A stretch of DNA of 32,843 nucleotides from assembly GCA_903836575.1 (NCBI GenBank), contig CAILRJ010000017.1, positions 1 through 32,843 on the forward strand, written 5' to 3'. Below are positions 22,649-31,950 of this stretch, in pieces; position 1 is the stretch's first letter, and each line of letters begins with the position of its first letter. Origin of the DNA: an uncultured Burkholderiales bacterium (GTDB lineage Bacteria > Pseudomonadota > Gammaproteobacteria > Burkholderiales > Burkholderiaceae_D). Position numbers and translations under genes: made by a program. A model generated the notes under the pieces. The model made no database searches, had not been told where the DNA came from, and saw nothing but the letters and a program-made list of their open reading frames with translations.

Positions 22649-24718
22649 TCACCAGATAATGACGCGCTGTGCTGCAGGCAAATACATCTTGTCGCCTTCC
22701 TTGACATCAAACGCGCTGTAAAAAGCCGGCTGGTTCGACAGGGTGCCATTGGTGCGGTATTGCGCCGGCGAGTGCGGATCAGTCTTAATCTGCACGATGG
22801 TTTGCGCATCACGCGACTTGGCGCGCCAGACTTGTGACCATCCCATGTACAAACGCTGGTCGCCGGTCAGGCCCGCGATAACCGGTGCTTCCTTGCCGCC
22901 TAGCGATAGCTTGTAGGCCTTGTACGCAATGGCCAGACCGGAGTTGTCGGCGATGTTTTCACCGAGCGTCAATGCGCCGTTGACGTGGTAACCGGGTAAT
23001 GGCGAGAACGCATCGTACTGCGCGATCAGCATCTTGGTCTTGGCTGAAAATCGTTCGTGATCCTGTTTGGTCCACCAGTCACGCAGGTTACCGTCGCCAT
23101 CGTATTGGGCACCTTGATCATCAAAGCCATGGCTGATTTCATGACCGATGACGGCACCGATACCGCCGTAGTTGACGGCGTCGTCGGCCTTCGCATCAAA
23201 GAACGGTGGTTGCAGGATCGCCGCCGGGAACACGATTTCATTGAGCTCCGGGTTGTAGTACGCATTGATGGTCTGTGGCGTCATGCCCCATTTGTCGCGA
23301 TCAATCGGCTTGCCCAGTTTGTCCAGCTCGAACTGATTCGCAAAAGTGCTTGCGCGCATGACGTTGCCGACCAGATCATCCTTGCTGATCTGCATGCCGG
23401 AATAGTCTTTCCACTTGTTCGGATAGCCGATCTTCGGCGTAAATTTGGCCAGCTTGATCTGTGCTTCTTTCTTGGTTTCAGGACTCATCCAGTCGATCGT
23501 TTCGATGCTCTGGCGATACGCTGCCAGCAGGTTTTGCACCAGCTTTTCCATGCGCACTTTGCGCTCCGGCGGGAAGTGTTCTGCAACATAGACCTTGCCG
23601 ACGGCTTCGCCGAGCGAGGCTTCGACCAGCATCACGCCGCGCTTCCAGCGGGGCTCGTTCTCCGGGATACCGCGCAGCGCTGTGCCCTTATAAGCAAAAT
23701 TGGTGTCGACGTACGGCTTCGACAGCATGCCGGCGTAGCGGCTGATCAACTGGGTTTCGAAATACTTCTTCCAGACCGGCAACGTGGTCTTCTGATAGAC
23801 CGTATTGAAGCCTTTCAGATAGCTCGGCTGGCTGACAATAACGTAATTGACCTTGCCATCAATACCCGCGGCCGTCAGGTACGACTTCCAGTCATATTTC
23901 GGCGCAAGGGCATTGAGTCCGGCAAAATCGAGCTTGTTATAAGTCTTGATCGGATCGCGGTTTTCGACTTTGGTCCACTGGACTTTGGCCAGCGCGGTTT
24001 CCAGTGCCAGCACATCGCGCGCACTGGCGGCAGCGGCCTTGTCACCGGACATCGTCAACAATGTCTGCACGAACTCCTGATACTTCGCGCGGGCGGCTAC
24101 GAGCTTGGCGTCGTTCGGTTTCAGGTAGTAATCCCGATCCGGTAGACCGAGCCCGCTTTGCGCCAGATCAACCACGTACTTGGTCGAATCGCGTGCATCC
24201 TGATGAATGCCAAAGCCATACGGCGTGTTCACACCGAGTTCGCTCAGGTGCGCGATCAGGGCAGGGATTTCTTTCTTGTCTTTTAGCGCCGCGATCTTTG
24301 CGAGTTCTGCTTGCAGTGGTTTCAGACCCAGTTCTTCGAGCTTTGCTTCATCCATGTAGCTGGTGTACAGATCACCGATCTTGCGTGTTTCCGCCGTGCC
24401 ACCGGACTCCTTGGCGGCGTTTTCGATGATGGCGCGCAATTGCGGCAGCGTGTCATCGCGCAATTTGGCGAACGAACCCCAGCTCGATTTGTCGGCGGGG
24501 ATGTCGGTCGTGGCCAGCCATTTGCCGCTGGTGTATTTGAAAAAATCGTCCTGGGCGCGCACGTCCTTGTCGATATATTGCAGCTCGATACCGGAGGCCG
24601 GTTGTGCTGCAGTTGTTGCCGCTGTCGTTGTTACTGTCGCAGGAGCATCGGCAGCGATAGCCGTCGAGGCAGAGGCGGCCATGCCGAGATAAAGCGCGTT
24701 CACCAGATAACGATTCAT
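22649..24718 (-). CDS. M13 family (neprilysin/PepO-like) zinc metallopeptidase
   Basis: A 689-residue secreted metallo-endopeptidase that cleaves small peptides. A signal peptide (cut near AIAAD, about residue 23) is followed by a short Thr/Ala-rich linker, the M13 N-terminal domain (about 50-430) and the catalytic domain with NAYYN, the zinc site HEISH (526-530) and GENIADNSG (about 585). The C-terminus ends VIIW, close to the typical CxVW end but without the Cys. ATG 24718 is preceded by AAGGAAA; the longer frame adds a non-signal extension. It diverges from a peptide-type binding protein gene 195 bases away. Confidence 0.94.
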   Translation of the reverse strand: MNRYLVNALYLGMAASASTAIAADAPATVTTTAATTAAQPASGIELQYIDKDVRAQDDFFKYTSGKWLATTDIPADKSSWGSFAKLRDDTLPQLRAIIENAAKESGGTAETRKIGDLYTSYMDEAKLEELGLKPLQAELAKIAALKDKKEIPALIAHLSELGVNTPYGFGIHQDARDSTKYVVDLAQSGLGLPDRDYYLKPNDAKLVAARAKYQEFVQTLLTMSGDKAAAASARDVLALETALAKVQWTKVENRDPIKTYNKLDFAGLNALAPKYDWKSYLTAAGIDGKVNYVIVSQPSYLKGFNTVYQKTTLPVWKKYFETQLISRYAGMLSKPYVDTNFAYKGTALRGIPENEPRWKRGVMLVEASLGEAVGKVYVAEHFPPERKVRMEKLVQNLLAAYRQSIETIDWMSPETKKEAQIKLAKFTPKIGYPNKWKDYSGMQISKDDLVGNVMRASTFANQFELDKLGKPIDRDKWGMTPQTINAYYNPELNEIVFPAAILQPPFFDAKADDAVNYGGIGAVIGHEISHGFDDQGAQYDGDGNLRDWWTKQDHERFSAKTKMLIAQYDAFSPLPGYHVNGALTLGENIADNSGLAIAYKAYKLSLGGKEAPVIAGLTGDQRLYMGWSQVWRAKSRDAQTIVQIKTDPHSPAQYRTNGTLSNQPAFYSAFDVKEGDKMYLPAAQRVIIW

Positions 24719-24913
24719 GGAGGGTTTCCTTTTGGGTTCCTTTGCCAGTGGTCGGCAAAGCAAGGGGAAGAATTTACCATAGCCGACAATTGCAAGAGCC
24801 GGTCGGCGGGAACCGGGTACCGGCAGGTCGGTTTATGGTTCAGAATAGGGCGCTTGCCGGGCCGGCTGATCGTTGGCTTGGCCCATGACCCCGACACCAC
24901 TGGAGAAAACTGC

Positions 24914-26533
24914 ATGAAGCAACAACGCACATTGATCCTCAAGGCCAGCCTGATTGCGCTGCTGTGCGCATCGGCAGGATTTGCCGTCACCGCAAGTGCT
25001 GCCAAGTCCCTCGTATTTTGCTCGGAAGGTAGTCCGGAAGGCTTTAATCCGCAATTCTTCAGTACCGGTACCACGATGGACGCGTCATCGGTGCCGATGT
25101 TTAACCGGTTGGTCGAATTTGATATCGGTACCACCAACATTGTCCCCGGCCTGGCCGAATCGTGGACCATCGCGCCGGACGGCCTGAGCTATACCTTCAA
25201 GTTGCGCAAGGGCGTCAAGTTCCACAGTAGCGCCAAGTTCACGCCGACGCGTGATTTGAATGCGGATGACATCGTGTTTACTTACAACCGCATGGCCGAC
25301 CCCCGGCATCCGTTCCACAAGAACACGCCGGGGACGACCTACGCCTATTTCGAAGACATGGGCATGAACAAGATCGTCGACAAGATCGAGAAGGTCGACG
25401 CGATGACGGTGCGTTTCAAGTTGCTGCATCCGGAAGCGCCATTCCTGGCCGATCTGGCGATGGACTTCAATTCGATACAGTCGGCAGAATATGCCGACAA
25501 GATGAAAGCTGCCGGCACACCGGAAGTGATTGATCGTGAGCCGATCGGCACTGGCCCGTTCCAGTTCGTGTCGTACCGCAAGGACGCCGTGATCCGCTAC
25601 AAGGCATTCGATGCCTATTGGGGCGGCCGGCCAAAAATCGACAACCTGATCTATGCAATCACGCCAGATGCTTCGGTGCGCTATGCCAAGCTGAAAGCCG
25701 GCGAGTGCCAGGTGATGGCGTTTCCCAAGCCGGCCGATATCGCGCTGATGAAGGCCGACCCGGACCTGACCTTGTATTCCAAGGAAGGTCTGAACATTGG
25801 CTACATTGCGTTCAATGTCGAGAAAAAGCCGTTCGATAACAAGCTGGTGCGGCAAGCATTGACGATGGCGGTCGACAAGGAATCGATTCTGAAAACCGTG
25901 TTCCAGGGTTCAGGGCAAAACGCCAAGAATCCGATCCCGCCGATGCTCTGGTCCTACAACGACAAGATCGTCGATTATCCGTACGACCCTGCCAAGGCCA
26001 AGGCCCTGCTGGCCAAGGCCGGTTATCCGAATGGTGCCGCAGTCGACCTGTGGTATCTGCCGGTCAGTCGTCCGTACAATCCCGACGGCAAGCGCATGGC
26101 GGTGTTGATCCAGGCTGACTGGGCCAAGGTCGGTGTCAAGGCCAATCTGGTGACCTATGAGTGGGGCGAATACCGCAAGCGCAGCAAGTCGGGCGAACAA
26201 CAGGCGATGATGTTCGGCTGGTCTGGCGACAATGGCGACCCGGATAATTTCTTTGGTCCGCTACTCGGTTGTGATGCAGTCGCCGGCGGCGGTAACGTGG
26301 CGCGCTGGTGCAACAAGGATTTCGAAGCCCAGCTGCAAAAAGCCAAGACCACGTCTGTGCAAGCCGAGCGTGCCAAATTTTATGAGCGCGCTCAGGAAAT
26401 CGTCCATGAAGAAGCGCCGCTCATCGAAATCGCCCATTCGGTGCGTTTCACGCCGGTACGCAAGGAAGTGATCGGTTTCAAGATGGATGCGACCGCGCAT
26501 CATTATTTCAACAAGGTTGATCTGGCGAAATAA
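24914..26533 (+). CDS. Peptide ABC transporter substrate-binding protein, DppA-like
   Basis: A 539-residue periplasmic solute-binding protein of family 5 (DppA/OppA). Signal peptide is cut after SASA (about residue 29). The mature start KSLVFCSEGSPEGFNPQFFSTGTT closely resembles DppA, which delivers dipeptides (and heme in some species) to its permease. YDPAKAKALLAKAGYP and the YERAQEIVHEEAPLI segment are also typical. ATG 24914 has a GGAG site; upstream frame is antisense to the peptidase gene. No permease or ATPase genes follow, so it is an orphan here. A hairpin follows the gene. Confidence 0.93.
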   Translation: MKQQRTLILKASLIALLCASAGFAVTASAAKSLVFCSEGSPEGFNPQFFSTGTTMDASSVPMFNRLVEFDIGTTNIVPGLAESWTIAPDGLSYTFKLRKGVKFHSSAKFTPTRDLNADDIVFTYNRMADPRHPFHKNTPGTTYAYFEDMGMNKIVDKIEKVDAMTVRFKLLHPEAPFLADLAMDFNSIQSAEYADKMKAAGTPEVIDREPIGTGPFQFVSYRKDAVIRYKAFDAYWGGRPKIDNLIYAITPDASVRYAKLKAGECQVMAFPKPADIALMKADPDLTLYSKEGLNIGYIAFNVEKKPFDNKLVRQALTMAVDKESILKTVFQGSGQNAKNPIPPMLWSYNDKIVDYPYDPAKAKALLAKAGYPNGAAVDLWYLPVSRPYNPDGKRMAVLIQADWAKVGVKANLVTYEWGEYRKRSKSGEQQAMMFGWSGDNGDPDNFFGPLLGCDAVAGGGNVARWCNKDFEAQLQKAKTTSVQAERAKFYERAQEIVHEEAPLIEIAHSVRFTPVRKEVIGFKMDATAHHYFNKVDLAK

Positions 26534-26545
26534 GTCCGTCCGCGT

Positions 26546-26566
26546 GGGCACGATGACGCCGTGCCC
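26546..26566 (+). terminator. Hairpin after the DppA-like gene
   Basis: GGGCACG (26546-26552) pairs perfectly with CGTGCCC (26560-26566) around a 7-base loop, 13 bases after the stop. There is no T tract, so termination is uncertain; it lies between two convergent genes. Confidence 0.35.
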
Positions 26567-26611
26567 GCCCTCCGGGTAGGCACGCTGTTGCACCCACGCG
26601 TGCACCTCGCC

Positions 26612-27439
26612 TTACTTTTCCACCCACTGCTTGATTCCATTGACCCAGCTCTTGGCTGGCAACTTCGTGCGCGCCACCACGGTGGCAGCCAGCGCATACA
26701 GGTCGGTAAAGTCGATCTGACGTTTGCGCCGGAATGCCAGGGCTACGACGTTGCCCTCATGAACTTCCGGCAAACAGATCACGTCATCAAAGACAAATCG
26801 CATCGCCTTCAGGTTGCGGTTGAAACTCGGATGGTCGCCAAACAGGTTGACCGTCAGGATGCCGTCCGGGCGCAGGCAAGCCGCGCAGGATTGATAGAAC
26901 TCGGCCGATTCCAGTACCGGTCCCTTGGCTGTTGCGTCATACAAATCGACTTGCATCGCATCGACCGACTCCAGATTTTCCGGATCATTGACGAAGTCAT
27001 TAGCATCCATTTCCAGTACGCGCAGGCGCTCATCTTCCGGCGGCATTTTGAACATTGTTTCGCAGATGGTGATCACTGACGGATTGAGTTCGACGGCAGT
27101 GACGCGGGTCTTGACGAAGTTGCGGTAACAGAATTTGGTCAGCGTTCCGGTGCCCAGTCCCAGCTGCACCACGTGCTCCGGGTTCTCGATGAACAGCATC
27201 CACGCCATCATTTGCTGCGCGTATTCCAGTTCGATCCAGTCGGGTTTGCGCAGACGCATCGCACCTTGCACCCACTCGGTTCCAAAATGCAGGAAGCGCA
27301 CGCCCTCCTGTTCCGACAGGGTGACCGGAGCGTATTTGATTTTGCGCGGAGGTTTCGAGATCGGTGCGACGGGGGATTTTTTCCCGGGGCCGATCTTGTG
27401 ATTGGCTTGGGCTTCGATGGACTTGCGTTTGATGAGCAT
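26612..27439 (-). CDS. Spermidine synthase-like methyltransferase-fold protein
   Basis: A 275-residue protein with the Rossmann-like fold of polyamine aminopropyltransferases: nucleotide-binding VVQLGLGTGTLTKF, acidic VTAVELNPSV, and VDLYDATAKGPV where SpeE has D-S-T-D-P-x-G-P. The N-terminal ~40 residues are Lys/Pro-rich and replace the usual SpeE beta-barrel opening, so true spermidine synthase activity is doubtful. Similar 'spermine/spermidine synthase family' proteins are common in beta-proteobacteria. It precedes the glycosylase gene's end by 24 bases on the same strand, so the two may share a transcript. Confidence 0.8.
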   Translation of the reverse strand: MLIKRKSIEAQANHKIGPGKKSPVAPISKPPRKIKYAPVTLSEQEGVRFLHFGTEWVQGAMRLRKPDWIELEYAQQMMAWMLFIENPEHVVQLGLGTGTLTKFCYRNFVKTRVTAVELNPSVITICETMFKMPPEDERLRVLEMDANDFVNDPENLESVDAMQVDLYDATAKGPVLESAEFYQSCAACLRPDGILTVNLFGDHPSFNRNLKAMRFVFDDVICLPEVHEGNVVALAFRRKRQIDFTDLYALAATVVARTKLPAKSWVNGIKQWVEK

Positions 27440-27463
27440 GGTGAATTCGTACCCTGAAAAAAG

Positions 27464-27970
27464 TTACGCGATGATACCGCGCCAGTGCGCCAGTTTTTGC
27501 GCAAAGCTCGACATGGCATTGGCTGGCGACGAGGACGGCAGCACCAGCGTGTCGATGCCGCGTGCCGAAAACTCCGCCGCAAACTTGCCCGAGGTTTTGC
27601 CATTGAAGCAGATCCGGCGCAGTTGCGGGCAGTCGCGTTGCAAGCGCTCAAGGTCGTTGGCGCGGGCATCACGGATCGCGCTATCGAGACTGCCACGGCG
27701 CTGGCAACTGTCAATCACGTCCCACAGGCCGATGCCCTGCGCGAGCAGGCAGTGCAGTCGTTGCGGATACGGCATGGCGACCAGCGGTTGCTGCAGCACC
27801 TCTGCCAGCAGCGGCCAGAACTGGTTGCGCGGATGCGCGTAATACTGGCCGGCAGCAAGCGAGGCGACACCCGGAAAGCTACCCAGGATCAGGATGCGGG
27901 TCGTCTCATCGAGGACAGGCGCAAGGCCGCCGAGTAACCCGTCAGGCAGCTTGTCAGGCAAATTTTTCAT
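27464..27970 (-). CDS. DNA-deoxyinosine/mismatch glycosylase (UDG superfamily)
   Basis: A 168-residue repair enzyme of the uracil-DNA glycosylase superfamily. The N-terminal motif ILGSFPGVASLAAGQYYAHPRNQFW is the hallmark of the hypoxanthine-DNA glycosylase branch (UDG family 6), and the C-terminal segment LPSSSPAN matches motif 2. It likely removes deaminated bases from DNA. The stop lies 24 bases before the SpeE-like start, suggesting one leftward transcript. The ATG at 27970 is 75 bases from the divergent DUF1275 gene. Confidence 0.88.
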   Translation of the reverse strand: MKNLPDKLPDGLLGGLAPVLDETTRILILGSFPGVASLAAGQYYAHPRNQFWPLLAEVLQQPLVAMPYPQRLHCLLAQGIGLWDVIDSCQRRGSLDSAIRDARANDLERLQRDCPQLRRICFNGKTSGKFAAEFSARGIDTLVLPSSSPANAMSSFAQKLAHWRGIIA

Positions 27971-28045
27971 CCAGGCAGTATATGCGGCAGTTGCAGGGAG
28001 TGGCTGGCGTTACACTGTCGGCTAATTTATTTCTTCAGGGTCGAT

Positions 28046-28852
28046 ATGCCAGTCCCGTTCTTGCGCAACCTCACCGGCACCGTTCGCACGCGGCGCGCCA
28101 ATCGCCAGCTTGGGGCCGTGCTGGCGTTTGTCGCCGGAGCTGTCAATGCCGGTGGTTTTCTGGCAGTCCAGCAATACACATCGCATATGACCGGCATCGT
28201 GTCGATGATTGCCGATCAATTTGTCCTCGGAAATTTGCTGATGGTGTTTGCCGGTTTCTGTGCATTGTTCGCTTTCATTTCCGGTGCCGCCACGACGGCG
28301 ATCCTGATCAACTGGGCCCGACATCGGCAGATGTATAGCGAATACGCGATGTCGCTCGCGCTCGAAGCGATCTTGCTGCTGCTGTTCGGCTTGCTGGGGG
28401 CGAACCTTGAAACTTACGTGACCGTGATCCTGCCGGCCACCGTGATGGTGCTGTGTTTCATCATGGGTTTGCAGAATGCCATTGTGACCAAGCTGTCGCA
28501 GGCGCAGATCCGGACCACCCACGTCACCGGTCTGGTCACGGATCTGGGTATCGAACTGGGCAAGCTGATTTACTGGAACCGCCGGCACAAGGATGGCACC
28601 AGCAGCCTGGTGCGGGCTGACCGTGACAAGCTGGGAATACATAGCCTGATCCTGAGTATGTTTCTGACCGGTGGCGTGGTTGGTGCCTTCGGTTTCAAAC
28701 ATCTGGGTTTTAGCGCGACGCTACCGTTGGCGATCGTGCTGTTGGTGATGGCGGCCATCCCGATGTTCGACGACATCGCTCCGCACTTGCCGAACTTGCG
28801 GATACTTAAACCCTCCATGCCGGTCGATGCCGACAAAACGCCTAAACCATGA
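28046..28852 (+). CDS. YoaK/DUF1275 family membrane protein
   Basis: A 268-residue inner-membrane protein with six or seven hydrophobic spans. Family traits are FVAGAVNAGGFLAVQQYTSHMTGIVS near the N-terminus and GLQNAIVTKLSQAQIRTTHVTGLVTDLG in the centre. The function of DUF1275 is not established; a transporter has been suggested from its topology. Its stop overlaps the ketopantoate reductase start in an ATGA arrangement, so the pair are co-translated. Confidence 0.88.
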   Translation: MPVPFLRNLTGTVRTRRANRQLGAVLAFVAGAVNAGGFLAVQQYTSHMTGIVSMIADQFVLGNLLMVFAGFCALFAFISGAATTAILINWARHRQMYSEYAMSLALEAILLLLFGLLGANLETYVTVILPATVMVLCFIMGLQNAIVTKLSQAQIRTTHVTGLVTDLGIELGKLIYWNRRHKDGTSSLVRADRDKLGIHSLILSMFLTGGVVGAFGFKHLGFSATLPLAIVLLVMAAIPMFDDIAPHLPNLRILKPSMPVDADKTPKP

Positions 28853-29859
28853 CAAGGCGAATCGTCGTACTGGGCAGTGGTTCGATAGGCACCTATGTTG
28901 GTGGTGCACTGCTCAGTGCGGGCGCCGACGTAATCCTGATCGGGCGTGAGCGAATGCGCCAACGCCTGCTGCAACACGGACTGAAGCTGTCCGACCTGCA
29001 GCAGCGCGAAGTGCGGCTTGCCGGTAGCGACGTCCCGTATCACGTCGACCCGCATGTGCTGGCCAGTGCGGACCTGATCCTGCTGACCGTCAAGAGCAGC
29101 GACACGGCTGCCGCTGCAGAACTCATCCTCAAGCATGCCAATCCGGTCGCGCCCTTACTGAGCTTGCAGAATGGCATAGGCAACGTCGCCACGCTGCGGC
29201 AACTGTTGCCTGACAGGGAAGTACTGGGCGGCATGGTGCCTTTCAATGTCGTGCAAACCGATGACGGACGATTGCATCGCGGCACGCAAGGCGAGTTGAT
29301 GGTGCAGGCCTCGCCGTCGCTGGCGACCTGGCTGCCCTTGTTTGTCAGCGCCCACCTGCCGCTGATCGAGCGGACCGACTTTATCGAAGTACAGTGGGGC
29401 AAGCTGCTGCTGAACCTGAATAATCCGCTCAATGCCTTGTCCGGCTTGCCACTCAAAACCCAGTTGTCGCAGCGGATCTGGCGACGCTGTCTGGCTTTGC
29501 TGGTCGATGAAGCACTCGTCACGCTGGACGCTGCCGGCATCGTGCCGGCACAAGTCACAAAAATCCCGCCGCGCAGGTTGTCCTTGCTGATGCGACTGCC
29601 TGATTGGTTATTCGCGCGGGTGGCCGCGCAAATGCTGCGGATTGATCCGGAAGCACGCTCGTCGATGTGGGAAGACTTGCAGGCAGGACGGCGTACCGAG
29701 ATCGATTACCTCAATGGCGCGGTAGTAAAACTGGCGGCATCGCTGGGGCGGACCGCGCCGGCCAACCAGCAGTTGGTGATGCTGGTCCGGCAGGCCGAGG
29801 GTGGTGCGATGCCTGCACTGGATGGCAAGGCGCTATGGCGTCAACTCCAGGAGCGATAG
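28849..29859 (+). CDS. panE: 2-dehydropantoate 2-reductase (ketopantoate reductase)
   Basis: A 336-residue NADPH-dependent reductase of the PanE/ApbA family; PanE makes pantoate for coenzyme A synthesis. The dinucleotide loop is VVLGSGSIGTYVGG at the N-terminus (about residues 6-19), then LLTVKSSDT, LLSLQNGIGN, and the catalytic KLLLNLNNPLNALSG segment containing the Lys and Asn residues. Several paralogues exist in most Burkholderiales and act on other 2-oxo acids, so the exact substrate is uncertain. It ends 14 bases before the convergent CoA-transferase gene. Confidence 0.82.
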   Translation: MTRRIVVLGSGSIGTYVGGALLSAGADVILIGRERMRQRLLQHGLKLSDLQQREVRLAGSDVPYHVDPHVLASADLILLTVKSSDTAAAAELILKHANPVAPLLSLQNGIGNVATLRQLLPDREVLGGMVPFNVVQTDDGRLHRGTQGELMVQASPSLATWLPLFVSAHLPLIERTDFIEVQWGKLLLNLNNPLNALSGLPLKTQLSQRIWRRCLALLVDEALVTLDAAGIVPAQVTKIPPRRLSLLMRLPDWLFARVAAQMLRIDPEARSSMWEDLQAGRRTEIDYLNGAVVKLAASLGRTAPANQQLVMLVRQAEGGAMPALDGKALWRQLQER

Positions 29860-29873
29860 AAACCCCTGTTCCA

Positions 29874-31169
29874 TCAGAGCAGGCCCATCTTCTTTGCGGC
29901 CTGCGTCAGTTCCGCCCGAAAATTCGGATGGGCGATGGAAATCATTTCGCGTGCCCGCTGGCTGCCCGATTTGCCACGTAGTTGTGCCACGCCAAATTCG
30001 GTGACCACGTAATTCACATCATTCTTGCTGGTACTGACATGGGTGCCCGGGCACAGCACCGGCGCGATGCGGGAAATCGTGTCGCCCTTGGCCGTGGCGG
30101 GCACGACGATGAAGGCCTTGCCGCCTTCGGAGCGATTGGCCGCACGCACGAAATCACTCTGGCCGCCGGTGCCGGAATAGGGCGTTGACGCCAGGCTTTC
30201 TGAACCACACTGACCAAGCAGGTCGACCTGCAAGGTCGCATTGATGGCGGCCAGCTTGTTGTTCTGGCCAGCCAGGTACGGGTCATTGGTGAAGTCCGAC
30301 GGATGCATCTCGACCATCGGATTGCGGTCGATAAACTTGTAGAGCTTGCGTGAACCGAGCACGAAGGTGCCCACGATCTTGCCCTTCATGTAGGTCTTCC
30401 TGCTGCAATCGACCGCGCCGCTTTCGACCAGCGACAGAATGCCGTCGCCGATCATTTCGGAATGGATACCGAGGTTTTTCTTGGCGCTCAGTTGCAGCAC
30501 CACCGCATCGGGAATCCCGCCGTAGCCGATCTGCAGCGTCGAACCATCGTCGATCAGGTCGGCGACATAACTGCCGATGGCTTGCTGGACCGGACCGATG
30601 ACTGGCATGCCGACTTCGGTCAGCGCTTCATCGCTTTCGACCAGTGCGGTCACTTGCGAAATATGGATGTGGCAATTGCCATTGGTGAACGGCACATTCG
30701 GATTAACTTCCAGCACGATGGCACGCGCCTTGTCGACTGCCGCCATCGTGTAATCGGTCCCCAGGCTGAGTGAAAAATAACCATGTTCGTCCATTGGCGA
30801 GGCGATCGACAACACCACGTCGGCGGCAATCTGGCCTTGGCGGATCATGCCCGGAATTTCGGAAAAATAATTCGGGATGAAATCGGCCCAACCGGACTGC
30901 CCGGCCGGGCGCGACGCCGGCCCGAAGAACAGCGCCGCATGCCGCACATTGCTGGCCGTCTCCGGATCGAAATAACCGTATTTGCGTACCGCCAGAATCT
31001 GCAGCACTTTGACATCCTGAAAATCACGCCGGTGTTCCGATAGCGCAGTCAGCAGGGTAGGCGGCTCGCCGACGCCGGTCGGCACGATGATCGCATCGCC
31101 ATTGCGAATCAGACGGATAGCCGCTTCGGCGGTGGTGCGCTTGCTGCGATAGGACTCTTGGACGGACAT
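29874..31169 (-). CDS. Acetyl-CoA hydrolase/4-hydroxybutyrate CoA-transferase family
   Basis: A 431-residue cytosolic CoA-transferase of the acetyl-CoA hydrolase/transferase family, which moves CoA between acetate (or propionate) and acyl acids such as 4-hydroxybutyrate. The catalytic Glu is probably E238 in GIHSEMIGDG, and the oxyanion/CoA segment is LQIGYGGIPDAV. The C-terminal half has NYVVTEFGVAQLRGKS. ATG 31169 has an AGGAG ribosome site 7 bases upstream; the longer frame adds a 32-residue extension without support. It stands alone and convergent to panE. Confidence 0.87.
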   Translation of the reverse strand: MSVQESYRSKRTTAEAAIRLIRNGDAIIVPTGVGEPPTLLTALSEHRRDFQDVKVLQILAVRKYGYFDPETASNVRHAALFFGPASRPAGQSGWADFIPNYFSEIPGMIRQGQIAADVVLSIASPMDEHGYFSLSLGTDYTMAAVDKARAIVLEVNPNVPFTNGNCHIHISQVTALVESDEALTEVGMPVIGPVQQAIGSYVADLIDDGSTLQIGYGGIPDAVVLQLSAKKNLGIHSEMIGDGILSLVESGAVDCSRKTYMKGKIVGTFVLGSRKLYKFIDRNPMVEMHPSDFTNDPYLAGQNNKLAAINATLQVDLLGQCGSESLASTPYSGTGGQSDFVRAANRSEGGKAFIVVPATAKGDTISRIAPVLCPGTHVSTSKNDVNYVVTEFGVAQLRGKSGSQRAREMISIAHPNFRAELTQAAKKMGLL

Positions 31170-31300
31170 GCTGTCTCCTGAAGATGGCCGTGTCTTCTTT
31201 GCGAGAATGCGGCGGTGATTGTGCTCAATAAATGTGCCGGTTACTTCCGGCAGGTAACTCGTCATGATGCGACTGATTTCTTTCCGCTACCTTACAGCAG

Positions 31301-31866
31301 GTGGATATTGATTGCGGTGTGGTGTGCACCGGCGCTGCCGTGGCAAGCTTCATGGCGGCACGCGCCGGCAGTCTCGCCAACGCCAGCCTTGGCAGCATCG
31401 AAACCGCCTACGCCAGCACCCTCGTGCCGATCTACGGCGGCACCACCCCGTCCCAAGTGCAAGCCGCGTTCGATTGCGCACTAAGCGACGTCCGGTCCAA
31501 CGCCCGCATCGACATCCTCAACCCCACCACAGAAAGTTTTACCGACTGCAGAGGTCAAGAGCGTACTGGTCTACGGCTATGAATTCGTCAAGGGATTGCT
31601 GACCGGATTGAAAGACCAGATTGGCGACTTGCTCAGCCTGATCAGCCATGTCGACGATGTCGTACTGGGTCTGATCGATCTCGGCAAGGCGTTTTACAAC
31701 GATCCTCAGGGCACCTTGTTGAAACTGGCCTAACTGCCCGGCCAGGAAGCCATTGATGCCGTCACTCGCGCGACCCAGTGTGGTGCTTACGACGTGGGTA
31801 ATGATCACGGTGCCGACTTCGGCCTAAAAAGTGCCGTTGACAGGCACCTTTTGTGTAATGGATAAA
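31301..31866 (+). pseudogene. Decayed polymorphic-toxin N-terminal fragment
   Basis: Readable protein runs through at least two frames. Frame one from 31301 gives GAAVASFMAARAGSL, a TLVPIYGGTTPSQVQAAFDCAL segment and ILNPTT. A shift near 31525-31535 moves to a second frame with VLVYGYEFVKGLLTGLKDQIGDLL and LIDLGKAFYNDPQGTLL, closed by an in-frame TAA at about 31732. The same frame resumes with EAIDAVTRATQCGAYDVG and then diverges to a stop near 31865. I read this as a broken gene resembling the pre-toxin region of large Rhs/T6SS-type polymorphic toxins. The family link is from memory of similar proteins. Nothing else was recognised in 31170-31300. Confidence 0.6.
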
Positions 31867-31950
31867 GCAGGTACACCACGCACCATTTATAAACCTGACC
31901 CGGCAAAGCACGGCTACCCAACCAACCTTGATTACTTCAATGCGCAATAA
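31858..31950 (+). pseudogene. Possible toxin C-terminal tail fragment
   Basis: A 30-residue frame reading DKAGTPRTIYKPDPAKHGYPTNLDYF, out of frame with the fragment before it and overlapping the start of the next small gene by 11 bases. The overlap and composition suggest the last residues of a toxin whose body has been lost, placed as in toxin-immunity pairs. It may not be expressed. Confidence 0.35.

Noticed and set aside
22404-22721. 105-codon open frame in the gap before the lipid kinase
   Set aside because: It runs into the antisense of the peptidase gene, contains hairpin repeats, and has no protein-like pattern.
23057-24145. 362-codon open frame on the plus strand
   Set aside because: Opposite the M13 peptidase, whose zinc motif and signal peptide make it the real gene.
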